From Gallaecimonas xiamenensis 3-C-1 (GTDB lineage: Bacteria; Pseudomonadota; Gammaproteobacteria; Enterobacterales; Gallaecimonadaceae), in the NCBI RefSeq assembly GCF_000299915.1, contig NZ_AMRI01000013.1, forward strand, positions 48,740 to 112,739: a DNA stretch of 64,000 nucleotides, read 5' to 3'. The notes under the pieces are model-generated. The model did not search any database. It saw only the letters and a list, made by a program, of their open reading frames with translations, and was not told the DNA's origin. Positions 16,828 through 25,275 of the stretch are shown here, piece after piece; the first letter of the stretch is position 1, and each line of letters opens with the position of its first letter. The position numbers were made by a program, and so were the translations under genes.

Positions 16828-17844
16828 TCAGGCTGCTACAACCCTGTCCCTGCCGGCCTCTTTGGCCTTGTACAGGCGCCGGTCCGCCTCGGCCAACCAG
16901 CTGCGATAATCCCCCAGGGCGCTGTTGTAACTGGCCACCCCGGCCGACAGTGTCATACGGGCGCCACTGCGGTTGCCGTCCGCCACCATGTGGCGGATAC
17001 GCTCGGCGATCAGCACGGCCGCGTCGGCCTGGGTACCGGGCAACAACAGGCCAAATTCCTCACCGCCCCAACGCCCCAGCTTGTCCCCTGGGCGCAGCTG
17101 CATGGTCATCATGCCCGCCAGCTGCTGGATGCACTCATCCCCGACCTGGTGGCCGAACTTGTCGTTAATGTCTTTGAAATGGTCGATATCCAGCAGGATC
17201 ACACTGGCCGATACGCCCAGCTCCCGGCAGCGGCCAAACTCCCGGCGCACCAGTTCTTCCCAGTAGGTCTTGTTGTAAAGGCCGGACAAACCGTCCAGGT
17301 GGCTCAAATGCTCCACCTCGTTGCGCTGGCGGCTAAGGCGCAGAGACAACCTGTAGGTCACAACACCGATCAGCAAGGGGTAGAGCACCAGCATCGGCAG
17401 GCTCCACAACAGTTGCACCGGACTGGTCTGCCATTGCCAATGCCAGGCACCGGCCAGTACCAGGGCGGCTATCACCGCTCCCTGGCCCAGCAAGCCCTTG
17501 AGGAACAGCCTGGGCCCGCCCATGGCGATATTGTCCATGCCCAGCATCACCAGGATCAGCACAGAGGGCAGGGCGTTAAAGCCCATCAGCGGCACCCAGG
17601 CCGCCCCCATCCAGGCGTCAATCAGCAGGTGCTGGCGCTCGGCCTGGAAGGGCTGGTGATGATAGCGGCCCCGCAGGTAGGCCAGATGCGGCCAGACAAA
17701 GCCGTTGATGAACAGCAGGCTCCACAGCCACCAGGGGGGCGCCAAGGGCCACAGAGCCGCTCCTACCGCCAGGGCACCCAGGCCCAGGCCCACTACACGG
17801 GGCACGTAGAGTCGGCGAACTATGCCAATGCCTTTGCCTGTCAT
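16828..17844 (-). CDS. MASE2-GGDEF diguanylate cyclase
   Basis: A 338-residue membrane enzyme making cyclic di-GMP from two GTP. Residues about 10-165 are hydrophobic with several transmembrane segments in the style of MASE2 sensors (PRVVGLGLGALAVG, then FINGFVWPHLAY). The GGDEF domain covers about 178-335, beginning with LSHLDGLSGLYNKTYWEE. The active site is GGEEF. An RPGD inhibition site precedes it by five residues, so product feedback is likely. The layout resembles E. coli DgcC (AdrA), but orthology cannot be settled from reading. It stands alone, convergent with typA. Confidence 0.9.
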   Translation of the reverse strand: MTGKGIGIVRRLYVPRVVGLGLGALAVGAALWPLAPPWWLWSLLFINGFVWPHLAYLRGRYHHQPFQAERQHLLIDAWMGAAWVPLMGFNALPSVLILVMLGMDNIAMGGPRLFLKGLLGQGAVIAALVLAGAWHWQWQTSPVQLLWSLPMLVLYPLLIGVVTYRLSLRLSRQRNEVEHLSHLDGLSGLYNKTYWEELVRREFGRCRELGVSASVILLDIDHFKDINDKFGHQVGDECIQQLAGMMTMQLRPGDKLGRWGGEEFGLLLPGTQADAAVLIAERIRHMVADGNRSGARMTLSAGVASYNSALGDYRSWLAEADRRLYKAKEAGRDRVVAA

Positions 17845-17883
17845 TTTGCCTCTGCCTCGCTAGGGCGGCCCAAGGCCGCCTGG

Positions 17884-18549
17884 TCAGAAGGATCGGGTCG
17901 GGAAGTGCCCCTGCTTGATAAAGAGCACAGTGTCTTCGGCTGTCATCAATTTGTCGGCATGCCAGTTGGGACGGCGCAACCAGGTGCCGGCCCGGTACCG
18001 GCCCCGCTGGTCCAGCAGGGTTCCGGCCAATACCACTGCTTCTACCTGGCCGTCCAGGCAGGGCAGGCAGGTATCCGCCCCCTGGGGCAGGCGCAGCAAC
18101 GCCGTATATTCGCGGCCAAAGCGGTGCAGCGGCAGTTCCACCGGTAAGCCGGGCTCGCATTGCCAGGGTCTGGTGTCGATGGCCAGGGAGGTGCGGTCGC
18201 CAGCCTGAAACTGATTGAGTTTGACCAGCAAGGTGCAGCCCTGGCGGCTGAAAGGGGCATGCAGGGTACCAGGGGGATTGCGCAGGTAAGTACCGGGGCC
18301 AAAGTCGCCGTTTTCGTCGGAAAAGATCCCGGACAACACCAGTATTTCTTCACCGCCGGGGTGGGGATGGGCACTGAAATGAGCCCCTGGCAGGTATTCC
18401 ACCAGGCTGGTGACATGGCCTGACTCTGCCTCTTCCCTCTCCAAAGGGCAGCGGCGCACGCCCTTGGACGGGCTGTCCAGCCAGGGCTGGGCCCTGGTAT
18501 CTATGGTCAGGGGCTGGTTGAAGTCCAGGTTGTAGTGGCGGGGCATCAT
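17884..18549 (-). CDS. double-cupin ChrR-like protein
   Basis: A 221-residue soluble protein with two cupin halves. The first contains HPHPGGEEILVLSGIFSDENG and GTYLRNPPGTLHAPFS (residues about 60-110), matching the metal-binding cupin motifs (H, H, E and a later H). The second half (about 150-215) is more divergent. This resembles the ChrR anti-sigma cupin domain and stand-alone 'cupin domain-containing' proteins. No zinc-binding anti-sigma N-terminus is present and no ECF sigma gene is adjacent, so a sensor or dioxygenase-like role is open. The start is one of two adjacent ATGs (18549 or 18546). Confidence 0.75.
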   Translation of the reverse strand: MMPRHYNLDFNQPLTIDTRAQPWLDSPSKGVRRCPLEREEAESGHVTSLVEYLPGAHFSAHPHPGGEEILVLSGIFSDENGDFGPGTYLRNPPGTLHAPFSRQGCTLLVKLNQFQAGDRTSLAIDTRPWQCEPGLPVELPLHRFGREYTALLRLPQGADTCLPCLDGQVEAVVLAGTLLDQRGRYRAGTWLRRPNWHADKLMTAEDTVLFIKQGHFPTRSF

Positions 18550-18668
18550 CCGTTTGCGATTCCTGTTACGGCCTACTTCCAAACTTAGCCCGAAATCCAG
18601 GAGGGAAAACAGTAAAAGCAAAACAGGGCGCCATGCGCCCTGTTACAGAAGAGAAAGGTTGCTGCCCT

Positions 18669-18980
18669 TCAGAAGCGCCATTTCAGGCTGAACTGATAGG
18701 AGGCCGCCGTAAAGCCGGGGTCGGCCTGAGGGCTTTGGGTCTGGTCTTCCCCCGGCACCGGCAGGGCCTGGAGCTGGCCACCAAAACCCAGGGTCAGACG
18801 CTCATTCAGCATCACTTCCACCAAGTTGTCGTCGGCCACCTGGCCAAGGTTGGCCGGTAGGTCCGGGGCCTGGCCTTCGTACCACCCCATACCGGGTTGC
18901 ACGTCTAAGGCCGGCGCTGTGGCGGCCAAGGTGGGCATCCCTGCCAACGCGAAGATCATCCCCATCAGATGTTGTCGCAT
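18669..18980 (-). CDS. small exported protein, unknown function
   Basis: A 103-residue protein with signal peptide MRQHLMGMIFALAGMPTLAATA. The rest is short, rich in Gly, Gln and Pro, and ends ASYQFSLKWRF. That alternating strand with a terminal phenylalanine resembles the closing strand of outer-membrane beta barrels, and VEVMLNERLTLGFGGQL looks like another strand. The whole is too short for a full barrel unless it oligomerises or is a remnant. The start at 18980 is supported by GAGGG before the ATG. I do not recognise the family. Confidence 0.55.
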   Translation of the reverse strand: MRQHLMGMIFALAGMPTLAATAPALDVQPGMGWYEGQAPDLPANLGQVADDNLVEVMLNERLTLGFGGQLQALPVPGEDQTQSPQADPGFTAASYQFSLKWRF

Positions 18981-19266
18981 TGCTTTGCCCTCGTGCTCAC
19001 TTTCTGGACACCAAGAATGGTTCAGCCACTGTTCATCCTCCAAGGCATCAGGTTTCGACACGGTTAACAAAATGCTTAGAAGCACCAACAACTAAACCAT
19101 AAGTGGCTGTTTTAAAGAAAATAAGAGGGTTATAGCCGCGATCGGTTTGATGTCCGTTCTGCTGGTTCGATCACAACTTACTGTTAACAGTTAAAGATCC
19201 TGGCTGTACCACTGCTGTGCCAGCCCCTTGCTAACCTGAAAGAAAACACCGCTGTTCGGGGGTCTT
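18981..19266. promoter_or_regulatory. divergent intergenic region with a 12-base palindrome
   Basis: This 286-base A/T-richer gap separates two divergent exported-protein genes. It holds a perfect palindrome ACTGTTAACAGT at 19180-19191, which is a possible operator or a -10-proximal element for the DUF6351 gene. I saw no further coding sequence here. Confidence 0.35.
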
Positions 19267-21477
19267 ATGGCACGAAGAGGCAAGGGGTTCTGGAAGCCTT
19301 GGTTGGGCTCCATGGCGATACTGATGGTACTGGCTATTCCCGGCGGCCAACTGACCCTGGAGTGGCTGGGAGAGGAGTTGACCCCCACCCCCCCTGAGCA
19401 GCTGGTCGAAGCCCTGCCCACCGGTTTCAACCCATATCTGCCCAAGGCTCCCTATGGCGGCCCACACCCGTCTTTCCTGCCCCTGGACAGCAGTCAGTTT
19501 GCCCTGCCGGTGGCCCTGGGTGACACCGGCCCCATCGATCTCGCCCTGGAGCCCCCCAGCTATCCCTTTGCCTGCGGCAGCCTGGTCTCTGACCTGGGCC
19601 AGCCCCTGGTGGACAACCAGCAGGGCGCCGGCACCCCGATCACAGGCGATAAGGGCCAACTGCTGGGCTACAGCAAGGACTGCTTAATCAAAACCCGGGT
19701 CGACTACTTCTACCTGCCCAAGGGCCAGCAGCACTTTCAGCCCTGGCCGGCTGCGGCACCGGCCGACATCGCCGAGGTAGGCGGCAAACCCATGGTGGTA
19801 AGGGTGGAAAGGGGCAGCCTTAACCGCTACCTCTACGGCATCGCAATGCTGGCCGATCCCAAGGCGCCCCTGGAGGACAGCCGCTATTGGAACGGCGGCG
19901 TGATCTTCAGCTTCAAGGGCGGGGTCGGCATCGGCAAGTACCAGGGCAAGCTGCGATTGGCCGAGCTGACCGACCACCGCCTGGACCAGTTGGCCAAGGG
20001 GTACGCCATCCTGGCCTCCAGCGGCAACGTCACCAGCACCCATTACGATCTGTGGCGGGCCACCCGTACCGCCGCCTTGGTCAAGGCGCAGTTTGTGGCC
20101 CGCTACGGCAAGCCCAGGGTGACATTGGGGCTGGGGGCTTCGGGGGGCGCCGTACAGCAGTACCTTATCGCCGAGCTGCAACCTGGGCTCCTGGACGGCC
20201 TGCTGCCCCTCTATTCCTATCCGGACATGGTGACCCAGTCCATCTGGGCCCTGGACTGCGAACTGCTGGAATATTATTTCGACATGGAAGCGGGCCCGCG
20301 CTGGCGTCGCCAGAAGGAGCGCACCGCCGTGGAAGGGCTGGCGGCTTCCAATCACCGGGAACACAGGTATAAGCGCTATGACGACTGGGCCCAGTGGCTG
20401 AACCTGCGCAGCGGCCGCTTGCCGGACGGAGCCACCGAGTGCAGCGCCGCCTGGCGGGGCCTGACCCCCCTCACCAACAATCCCAACTACTACCATCGCC
20501 GCCACCTGTTTGCCCAGGCCCTTGGCAGCACCAGCCGCTTCAGCTACTGGCATGACCTTGGCTATCTGTACGGGGTGGACGGTGCCGGCTACGGCAATCG
20601 CACCTATGACAATGTCGGGGTGCAATACGGCCTGGAAGCCCTCAGGGAAGGGCGTCTGAGCGTCCCGGAATTCCTGCACCTCAATGCCCATATCGGCGGC
20701 TGGCAACCACCGCAGCACCAGCAGCAGGAACGGCTTTGGGTACTGTCGGGGGACAAGGACCTGGCACGGCTGTCCCTGTGGAGCGACCACAATCAGCAGA
20801 AACGCCCCGGTGGGCCCCTGCCTCTGGCCTATTTCGAAGGGCCGGCCCCGGCGGCCTTAGATATCGCCCGGCGCAACAGCGGCCACACCGGCGCCATGGC
20901 GGCGGCCTACTGGGGCGGCCAGGTGTTCTTGGGCCGCACCAGGCTGCCCATATTGGACGTGCGCCACTACCTGGACCCGGTGCTGGACATGCACCATTCC
21001 TTCGCCAGCTTCTCGGTACGCCAGCGCCTGGAGCGGGAACAGGGCGACAGCGACAACCTGGTGATCTGGATGGCCGAAAAGCCCCTTGACCCCACAGTCC
21101 AGGCCATCGCCGCCATGGAGGCTTGGCTCAGCAAGGGACAAAAACCCCAGGACAGCTGCTTTGACGGCCAGGGGCTGCTGATCGCAGAAGGCAAAGGGGT
21201 GTGGGACGGTGCCTGGAACGGCGCCGAAAAAGCAGGGGCCTGCCTGGACAGGTTCCCCTCTTACAGCTCGCCCCGCAACAGGGCCGGGGCGCCACTGGCA
21301 GGGGACATGTTCAAGTGCGCCCGTATCCCGGTGGCCCAGGCCATCGATGCCGGCCTGTACCGACCCTTGGACATGGCGCCCTACCAAGGCTGGCTGGCGC
21401 TGGTGTTCCCCGACGGGGTCTGTGATTACCGCCAAGGGGATCAGGCCAGGCCAGCCGGCCTGGTACTGGCCCCATAA
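19267..21477 (+). CDS. DUF6351 family exported alpha/beta-hydrolase-like protein
   Basis: A 736-residue protein with an N-terminal hydrophobic anchor or signal (SMAILMVLAIPGGQLTLEWL, residues about 15-34). The DUF6351 hallmarks appear at about residues 98-135: PFACGSLVSDLGQPLVDNQQ, GAGTPI, GYSKDC and VDYFYLP. GLGASGGAVQQYL (about residue 298) looks like the nucleophile elbow G-x-S-G-G of an alpha/beta hydrolase. The C-terminal part carries several cysteines that could form disulfides. The family is annotated near tannase/feruloyl-esterase folds, but its substrate is unknown. The gene is a single unit ending in a terminator. Confidence 0.75.
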   Translation: MARRGKGFWKPWLGSMAILMVLAIPGGQLTLEWLGEELTPTPPEQLVEALPTGFNPYLPKAPYGGPHPSFLPLDSSQFALPVALGDTGPIDLALEPPSYPFACGSLVSDLGQPLVDNQQGAGTPITGDKGQLLGYSKDCLIKTRVDYFYLPKGQQHFQPWPAAAPADIAEVGGKPMVVRVERGSLNRYLYGIAMLADPKAPLEDSRYWNGGVIFSFKGGVGIGKYQGKLRLAELTDHRLDQLAKGYAILASSGNVTSTHYDLWRATRTAALVKAQFVARYGKPRVTLGLGASGGAVQQYLIAELQPGLLDGLLPLYSYPDMVTQSIWALDCELLEYYFDMEAGPRWRRQKERTAVEGLAASNHREHRYKRYDDWAQWLNLRSGRLPDGATECSAAWRGLTPLTNNPNYYHRRHLFAQALGSTSRFSYWHDLGYLYGVDGAGYGNRTYDNVGVQYGLEALREGRLSVPEFLHLNAHIGGWQPPQHQQQERLWVLSGDKDLARLSLWSDHNQQKRPGGPLPLAYFEGPAPAALDIARRNSGHTGAMAAAYWGGQVFLGRTRLPILDVRHYLDPVLDMHHSFASFSVRQRLEREQGDSDNLVIWMAEKPLDPTVQAIAAMEAWLSKGQKPQDSCFDGQGLLIAEGKGVWDGAWNGAEKAGACLDRFPSYSSPRNRAGAPLAGDMFKCARIPVAQAIDAGLYRPLDMAPYQGWLALVFPDGVCDYRQGDQARPAGLVLAP

Positions 21478-21505
21478 GAAAAGCCGGCATCAGCCGGCTT
21501 TTCTT
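21476..21505. terminator. bidirectional terminator between DUF6351 and lysR genes
   Basis: AAGAAAAGCCGGC / GCCGGCTTTTCTT with an ATCA loop. It overlaps the stop codon of the forward gene and lies directly before the end of the convergent lysR gene. Confidence 0.9.
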
Positions 21506-21507
21506 GG

Positions 21508-22533
21508 TCAGGCAGCGGCGTCTTTATCCGCCTTGCGGGCATTTTCCAGCACCGCCGCCATCAGGTCCTTTTCCTGGCTGACCTGGTCACGCATCAGGTG
21601 CGCCAACAGGTGCTCCTTGTCCAGCATGCACTTGGTCTTGAGCTTGTCCATCTCGTCCAGGGTACGGCTCACTTCGTCGAGGAAGGTCTTGAGCAGCTTG
21701 GGCATGTACTGGCGGCTCTGGTAGAGGGCGTACATCTCGCCGCCGTCCATGTTCCACTCCGGCAGTATCCGCACCAGGCGGCCTTCGTTCACATAGGGCA
21801 GGGCCAGGAACAGCGGCATAAAGCCAACCCCCAGGCCAGACAGCAAGGCCTCCCGGGCGAAGGTGACGTTGTTGCAGTGCAGACGGCCTTTGACCTGCAC
21901 CGTCAGCTTTTCCTTGCCCTTGGAAAAATGCAGGGGTTCGTAGCTGTCACCAGACTGCTTGAGCAGGATATTCTCGTGGTCGTTGAGATCTTCGGGGTGC
22001 AGCAGCGGCGGTGCCTTGGCCAGATAGTCGGGGCTGGCCACCATGATCTTCTTGCTGGAGCCAAGGCGGCGGGCGATGAGGTTGGAGTCCTGCCCCAGGC
22101 CCACCTGGATATGCACATCCACCCCTTCCTGCACCATGTCCACCCGGCGGTTGGTCAGCTCGGCGTCGATTTCCACATCGGGGTACTTCTGCATGAAGTG
22201 GCCCAGAAAGCGGCCCATCATCAGCTGGCCCAGCTCGATGGGCATCACTACCTTGAGCTTGCCCCTGACCTGTTCGGCGCGGGTGGTGACCAGGGCCTGG
22301 GCGTCATCCAGGTCGGTCATGATCCGCGAGCAGCGCTCATAAAACGCCTTACCGGTTTCGGTCAGGTTGAGCTGGCGGGTGGTGCGATTAAGCAGCCTTA
22401 CCCCAAGGCGCTCTTCCAGGTCGGCAATCTTGCGGCTGACCGTCGCCTTGGTCATGCCTAGACGCTCGCCGGCCGAGGTGAAACTGCCTACCTCGACAAC
22501 CTTTGTAAACACTTGAATTTCATTAAGATCCAC
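21508..22533 (-). CDS. LysR-family transcriptional regulator
   Basis: A 341-residue regulator. The winged helix-turn-helix is at residues 1-60 (MDLNEIQVFTKVVEVGSFTS, then LGMTKATVSRKIADLEERLG). The effector-binding domain follows at about 90-295. At 341 residues it is longer than the usual roughly 300. The extra C-terminal portion (about 296-341) is charged and predicted helical (LDEMDKLKTKCMLDKEHLL, then RDQVSQEKDLMAAV). It diverges from the EmrA/EmrB-like exporter, whose promoter it most likely controls. The 90-base gap contains GTACGTATCGTA, possibly part of its operator. Confidence 0.88.
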   Translation of the reverse strand: MDLNEIQVFTKVVEVGSFTSAGERLGMTKATVSRKIADLEERLGVRLLNRTTRQLNLTETGKAFYERCSRIMTDLDDAQALVTTRAEQVRGKLKVVMPIELGQLMMGRFLGHFMQKYPDVEIDAELTNRRVDMVQEGVDVHIQVGLGQDSNLIARRLGSSKKIMVASPDYLAKAPPLLHPEDLNDHENILLKQSGDSYEPLHFSKGKEKLTVQVKGRLHCNNVTFAREALLSGLGVGFMPLFLALPYVNEGRLVRILPEWNMDGGEMYALYQSRQYMPKLLKTFLDEVSRTLDEMDKLKTKCMLDKEHLLAHLMRDQVSQEKDLMAAVLENARKADKDAAA

Positions 22534-22650
22534 CGAGACCTCCGGGCTAAAGCCACTGGCACAATGTGGGAAACAGTACGTATCGTAAAGGCGGACTAAT
22601 AAAAATAATGGAACAGCGTTAGGATGTCGACCTTAAAATCCGGAGGTCTA

Positions 22651-23655
22651 ATGTCTCGACGCATCCTTTTGCTGCTGGTATTGGTGATACTGGCCGCAGG
22701 TGGTGGCGCCTGGTGGTGGCTGCACCAGGGCCAGGAAGCCACCGACAATGCTTACATCAAAGCCGATATTCTGCCGATCATGAGCCGGGTCAACGGTACA
22801 GTCACCGACATACTGGTGGAAGACAACCAGTTGGTCAAAGCCGGCACGCCGCTGCTGAAACTGGACCCCAGCGACTACCAGATCGCCCTGGCCCAGGCCA
22901 AGGCCAGCCTGGCCCAACAACAGGCGGTGCTGGACCACCTGATCGACCGCCAGCAGGCCCAGCAGACCCTGGTGGAATCCGCCAGGGCCAGCAGCGATGC
23001 CGCCACCGCCGAGCTGAAACGGGCCCAGCAACAGGTTGACCGCCTGTCCCGCCTGTCCGGTAAGCAGTATGTGTCCCAGGATGACCTGGACGCCGCCGAA
23101 CTGAGCCGCGACGCCGCCAAGGCCCGCCTGGCCCAGGCCAAGGCCCAGATCGCCACCGAACAGGCCGAGCTGACCGTGATCCTGGGTGAAAAACCCCAGT
23201 TGGAAGCCACTGTTGCCGCCGCCCAGGCCCAGGTAGACGATGCCCAGCTGCAGCTGTCCTACACCACCCTGCTGGCCCCCCGCGACGGCATGGTGACCAG
23301 CCGCCAGGTGCAATTGGGCCAAAGCGCCAGCCCCGGCAGCCGCCTGCTGAGCCTGGTTACTCCCCGTATTTGGGTGGAAGCCAACTACAAGGAAACCCAG
23401 GTCGCCAAGATGCAGGTCGGCCAGGACGTGGACGTGGAAGCGGACGCCCTGTCCGGTGTCCATTTCAAAGGCCATATTGAAAGCTTTGCCGGCGCCACCG
23501 GTTCCGAGTTCGCCCTGCTGCCGCCGCAAAACGCCACCGGCAACTTCACCAAGGTGGTGCAGCGCCTGCCGGTCAGGGTGGCCTTCGACGCCGGCCAAGA
23601 TCTGAGCGTACTGCGCCCGGGCATGTCGGTGCTGGCCACGGTGCACACGGAGTAA
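22651..23655 (+). CDS. HlyD/EmrA-type membrane fusion protein
   Basis: A 334-residue periplasmic adaptor linking an inner-membrane exporter to an outer-membrane channel. It has one N-terminal transmembrane segment (residues about 4-24) and the typical ATDNAYIKADI entry. A barrel-sandwich hybrid half follows (VNGTVTDILVEDNQLVKAGTP), then a long coiled-coil hairpin (about 80-190, rich in Ala/Gln/Lys). The second lipoyl half contains LLAPRDGMVTSRQVQLGQ. The start chosen is ATG 22651 with CGGAGG upstream, rather than ATG 22624. It ends three bases before the MFS gene, forming an EmrAB-like operon. Confidence 0.92.
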   Translation: MSRRILLLLVLVILAAGGGAWWWLHQGQEATDNAYIKADILPIMSRVNGTVTDILVEDNQLVKAGTPLLKLDPSDYQIALAQAKASLAQQQAVLDHLIDRQQAQQTLVESARASSDAATAELKRAQQQVDRLSRLSGKQYVSQDDLDAAELSRDAAKARLAQAKAQIATEQAELTVILGEKPQLEATVAAAQAQVDDAQLQLSYTTLLAPRDGMVTSRQVQLGQSASPGSRLLSLVTPRIWVEANYKETQVAKMQVGQDVDVEADALSGVHFKGHIESFAGATGSEFALLPPQNATGNFTKVVQRLPVRVAFDAGQDLSVLRPGMSVLATVHTE

Positions 23656-23658
23656 GGC

Positions 23659-25227
23659 ATGGTCTCCCGTATCCCCAAGAACTGGCTGGCCGTGATGGGT
23701 GCCCTGGTGGGCGCCTTCATGGCGATACTGGACATTCAGATCACCAACTCCTCCCTCAAGGAGATCCAGGGTGCTCTTGGGGCTACCTTGACCGAATCCT
23801 CCTGGATAGCCACCTCCTACCTGGTGGCGGAGATGATCGCCATCCCCCTGACCGGCTTCTTCTCCCGCTGGCTGTCCCCAAGGCGCTACCTGCTGTGGAA
23901 CAGCGCCGGCTTTATCCTCGCCTCCCTGGCCTGTTCCTTAAGCTGGAACCTGGAGTCGATGATCGTGTTCAGGGCCCTGCAGGGTTTTACCGGCGGCGCC
24001 CTGATCCCCATGGCCTTTACCTTGATCATGACCTTGCTGCCCAAGGAAAAGCAGCCTGTGGGTATGGCCCTGTTCGGGGTCACCGCCACCTTCGCCCCTT
24101 CCATAGGCCCAAGCCTGGGGGGCTGGCTGACCGACACCTTCAGCTGGCATTACCTGTTCTACCTGAACGTCCTGCCCGGCATATTGGTAATGGCCCTGCT
24201 GGCCATGGGGTTGGACAAGAAAGACCGTAACGACGGCGAGCTCAAGAGCATAGACCTGTTCGGCATGGTGACCATGGCCCTGGGCCTGGGTGCCCTGGAG
24301 ATCGTGCTGGAGGAAGGGTCACGGGACGACTGGTTTGACGCCGAATACCTGCGCTGGCTGGCGGTGATCTCCGCCATCAGCATGGTGTTTTTCATCTGGC
24401 GCCAGTTCACCGCCAAAGCGCCCCTGGTCAACCTGAGGCTGTTCGGCAACGCCGACTTTACCAAGGCCTGTATCGCCTATTTTGCCCTGGGGGCCGGCTT
24501 GTTCGGGTCGGTCTACATGGTGCCGCTGTTCCTGGCCCAAATTCACGACTACACCGCCATGCAGATAGGCCTGGTGCTGATGTGGGTTGGCTTTCCGCAG
24601 CTGCCGCTGTTCCCACTGATCCCCAAACTGGTCAAGAAGGTGGACCCGCGCTACCTGGTGTTTGCCGGCTTTGTGGGCATCGCCATCAGCATGTGGATGA
24701 ACATCAACATGACGGTGCTCTATGACGGTGCCTTCCTGATCCCGGCGCTGCTGGTCAGGGCCATGGCCCAGCCCTTTATGATGGTGCCCCTGTCGATCAT
24801 CGCCACCCAGCATATCCGCCAGGAAGATGCCCCTTCGGCCTCTACCCTGCTCAACGTCATGCGTAACCTGGGCGGCGCCGTGGGCATTGCCATGCTGGCC
24901 ACCCTGCTGGACACCCGCACCCGCCACTACCTGTGGCAGGTCAAGGAAACCCTGGTGTCCGGCAGCCAGAACCTTACCGACTGGCTCAGCCATACCGGCC
25001 AGTTGATGGTGGCCCAGGGCGGCACCAGCAACCAGGCCTACGGGCTGCTGATGACAGAAATCAACAAGCAGGCCAGCGTCATGGCCTATAACGACGGCTT
25101 CCTGCTGATGGGGGGGCTTCTGATGATTGCCGCCCTGGCGGTATTGGCCATCAAACCGGCCCACAAGGTCGCCGCCCAGGCTCCCCAGGCCGACGCCACC
25201 CCAGACCTGGAAAAACAGGCAGCCTAA
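23659..25227 (+). CDS. DHA2-family MFS multidrug exporter (EmrB-like)
   Basis: A 522-residue inner-membrane proton-driven drug exporter with about 14 transmembrane segments. The N-terminal IPKNWLAVMGALVGAFMAIL, then ITNSSLKEIQGAL, follows the DHA2 signature with its conserved D in TM1. Motif C appears as TFAPSIGPSLGGWLTD. It pairs with the adaptor immediately upstream to form a trans-envelope pump. No TolC-type channel gene lies nearby. Substrates are unknown. The divergent LysR gene is the likely regulator. The downstream amidase gene begins about 50 bases after the stop and may be cotranscribed. Confidence 0.92.
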   Translation: MVSRIPKNWLAVMGALVGAFMAILDIQITNSSLKEIQGALGATLTESSWIATSYLVAEMIAIPLTGFFSRWLSPRRYLLWNSAGFILASLACSLSWNLESMIVFRALQGFTGGALIPMAFTLIMTLLPKEKQPVGMALFGVTATFAPSIGPSLGGWLTDTFSWHYLFYLNVLPGILVMALLAMGLDKKDRNDGELKSIDLFGMVTMALGLGALEIVLEEGSRDDWFDAEYLRWLAVISAISMVFFIWRQFTAKAPLVNLRLFGNADFTKACIAYFALGAGLFGSVYMVPLFLAQIHDYTAMQIGLVLMWVGFPQLPLFPLIPKLVKKVDPRYLVFAGFVGIAISMWMNINMTVLYDGAFLIPALLVRAMAQPFMMVPLSIIATQHIRQEDAPSASTLLNVMRNLGGAVGIAMLATLLDTRTRHYLWQVKETLVSGSQNLTDWLSHTGQLMVAQGGTSNQAYGLLMTEINKQASVMAYNDGFLLMGGLLMIAALAVLAIKPAHKVAAQAPQADATPDLEKQAA

Positions 25228-25275
25228 GGGCGCCCTGTGTTACAAGATCCGGGTAGTCCATGGAAGGAGACCCGG

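Noticed and set aside
22554..22570. Sigma-54-like CTGGCACAATGTGGGAA before the efflux operon
   Set aside because: The -24 half is good, but the -12 half is poor (GGGAA). No sigma-54 activator lies nearby.
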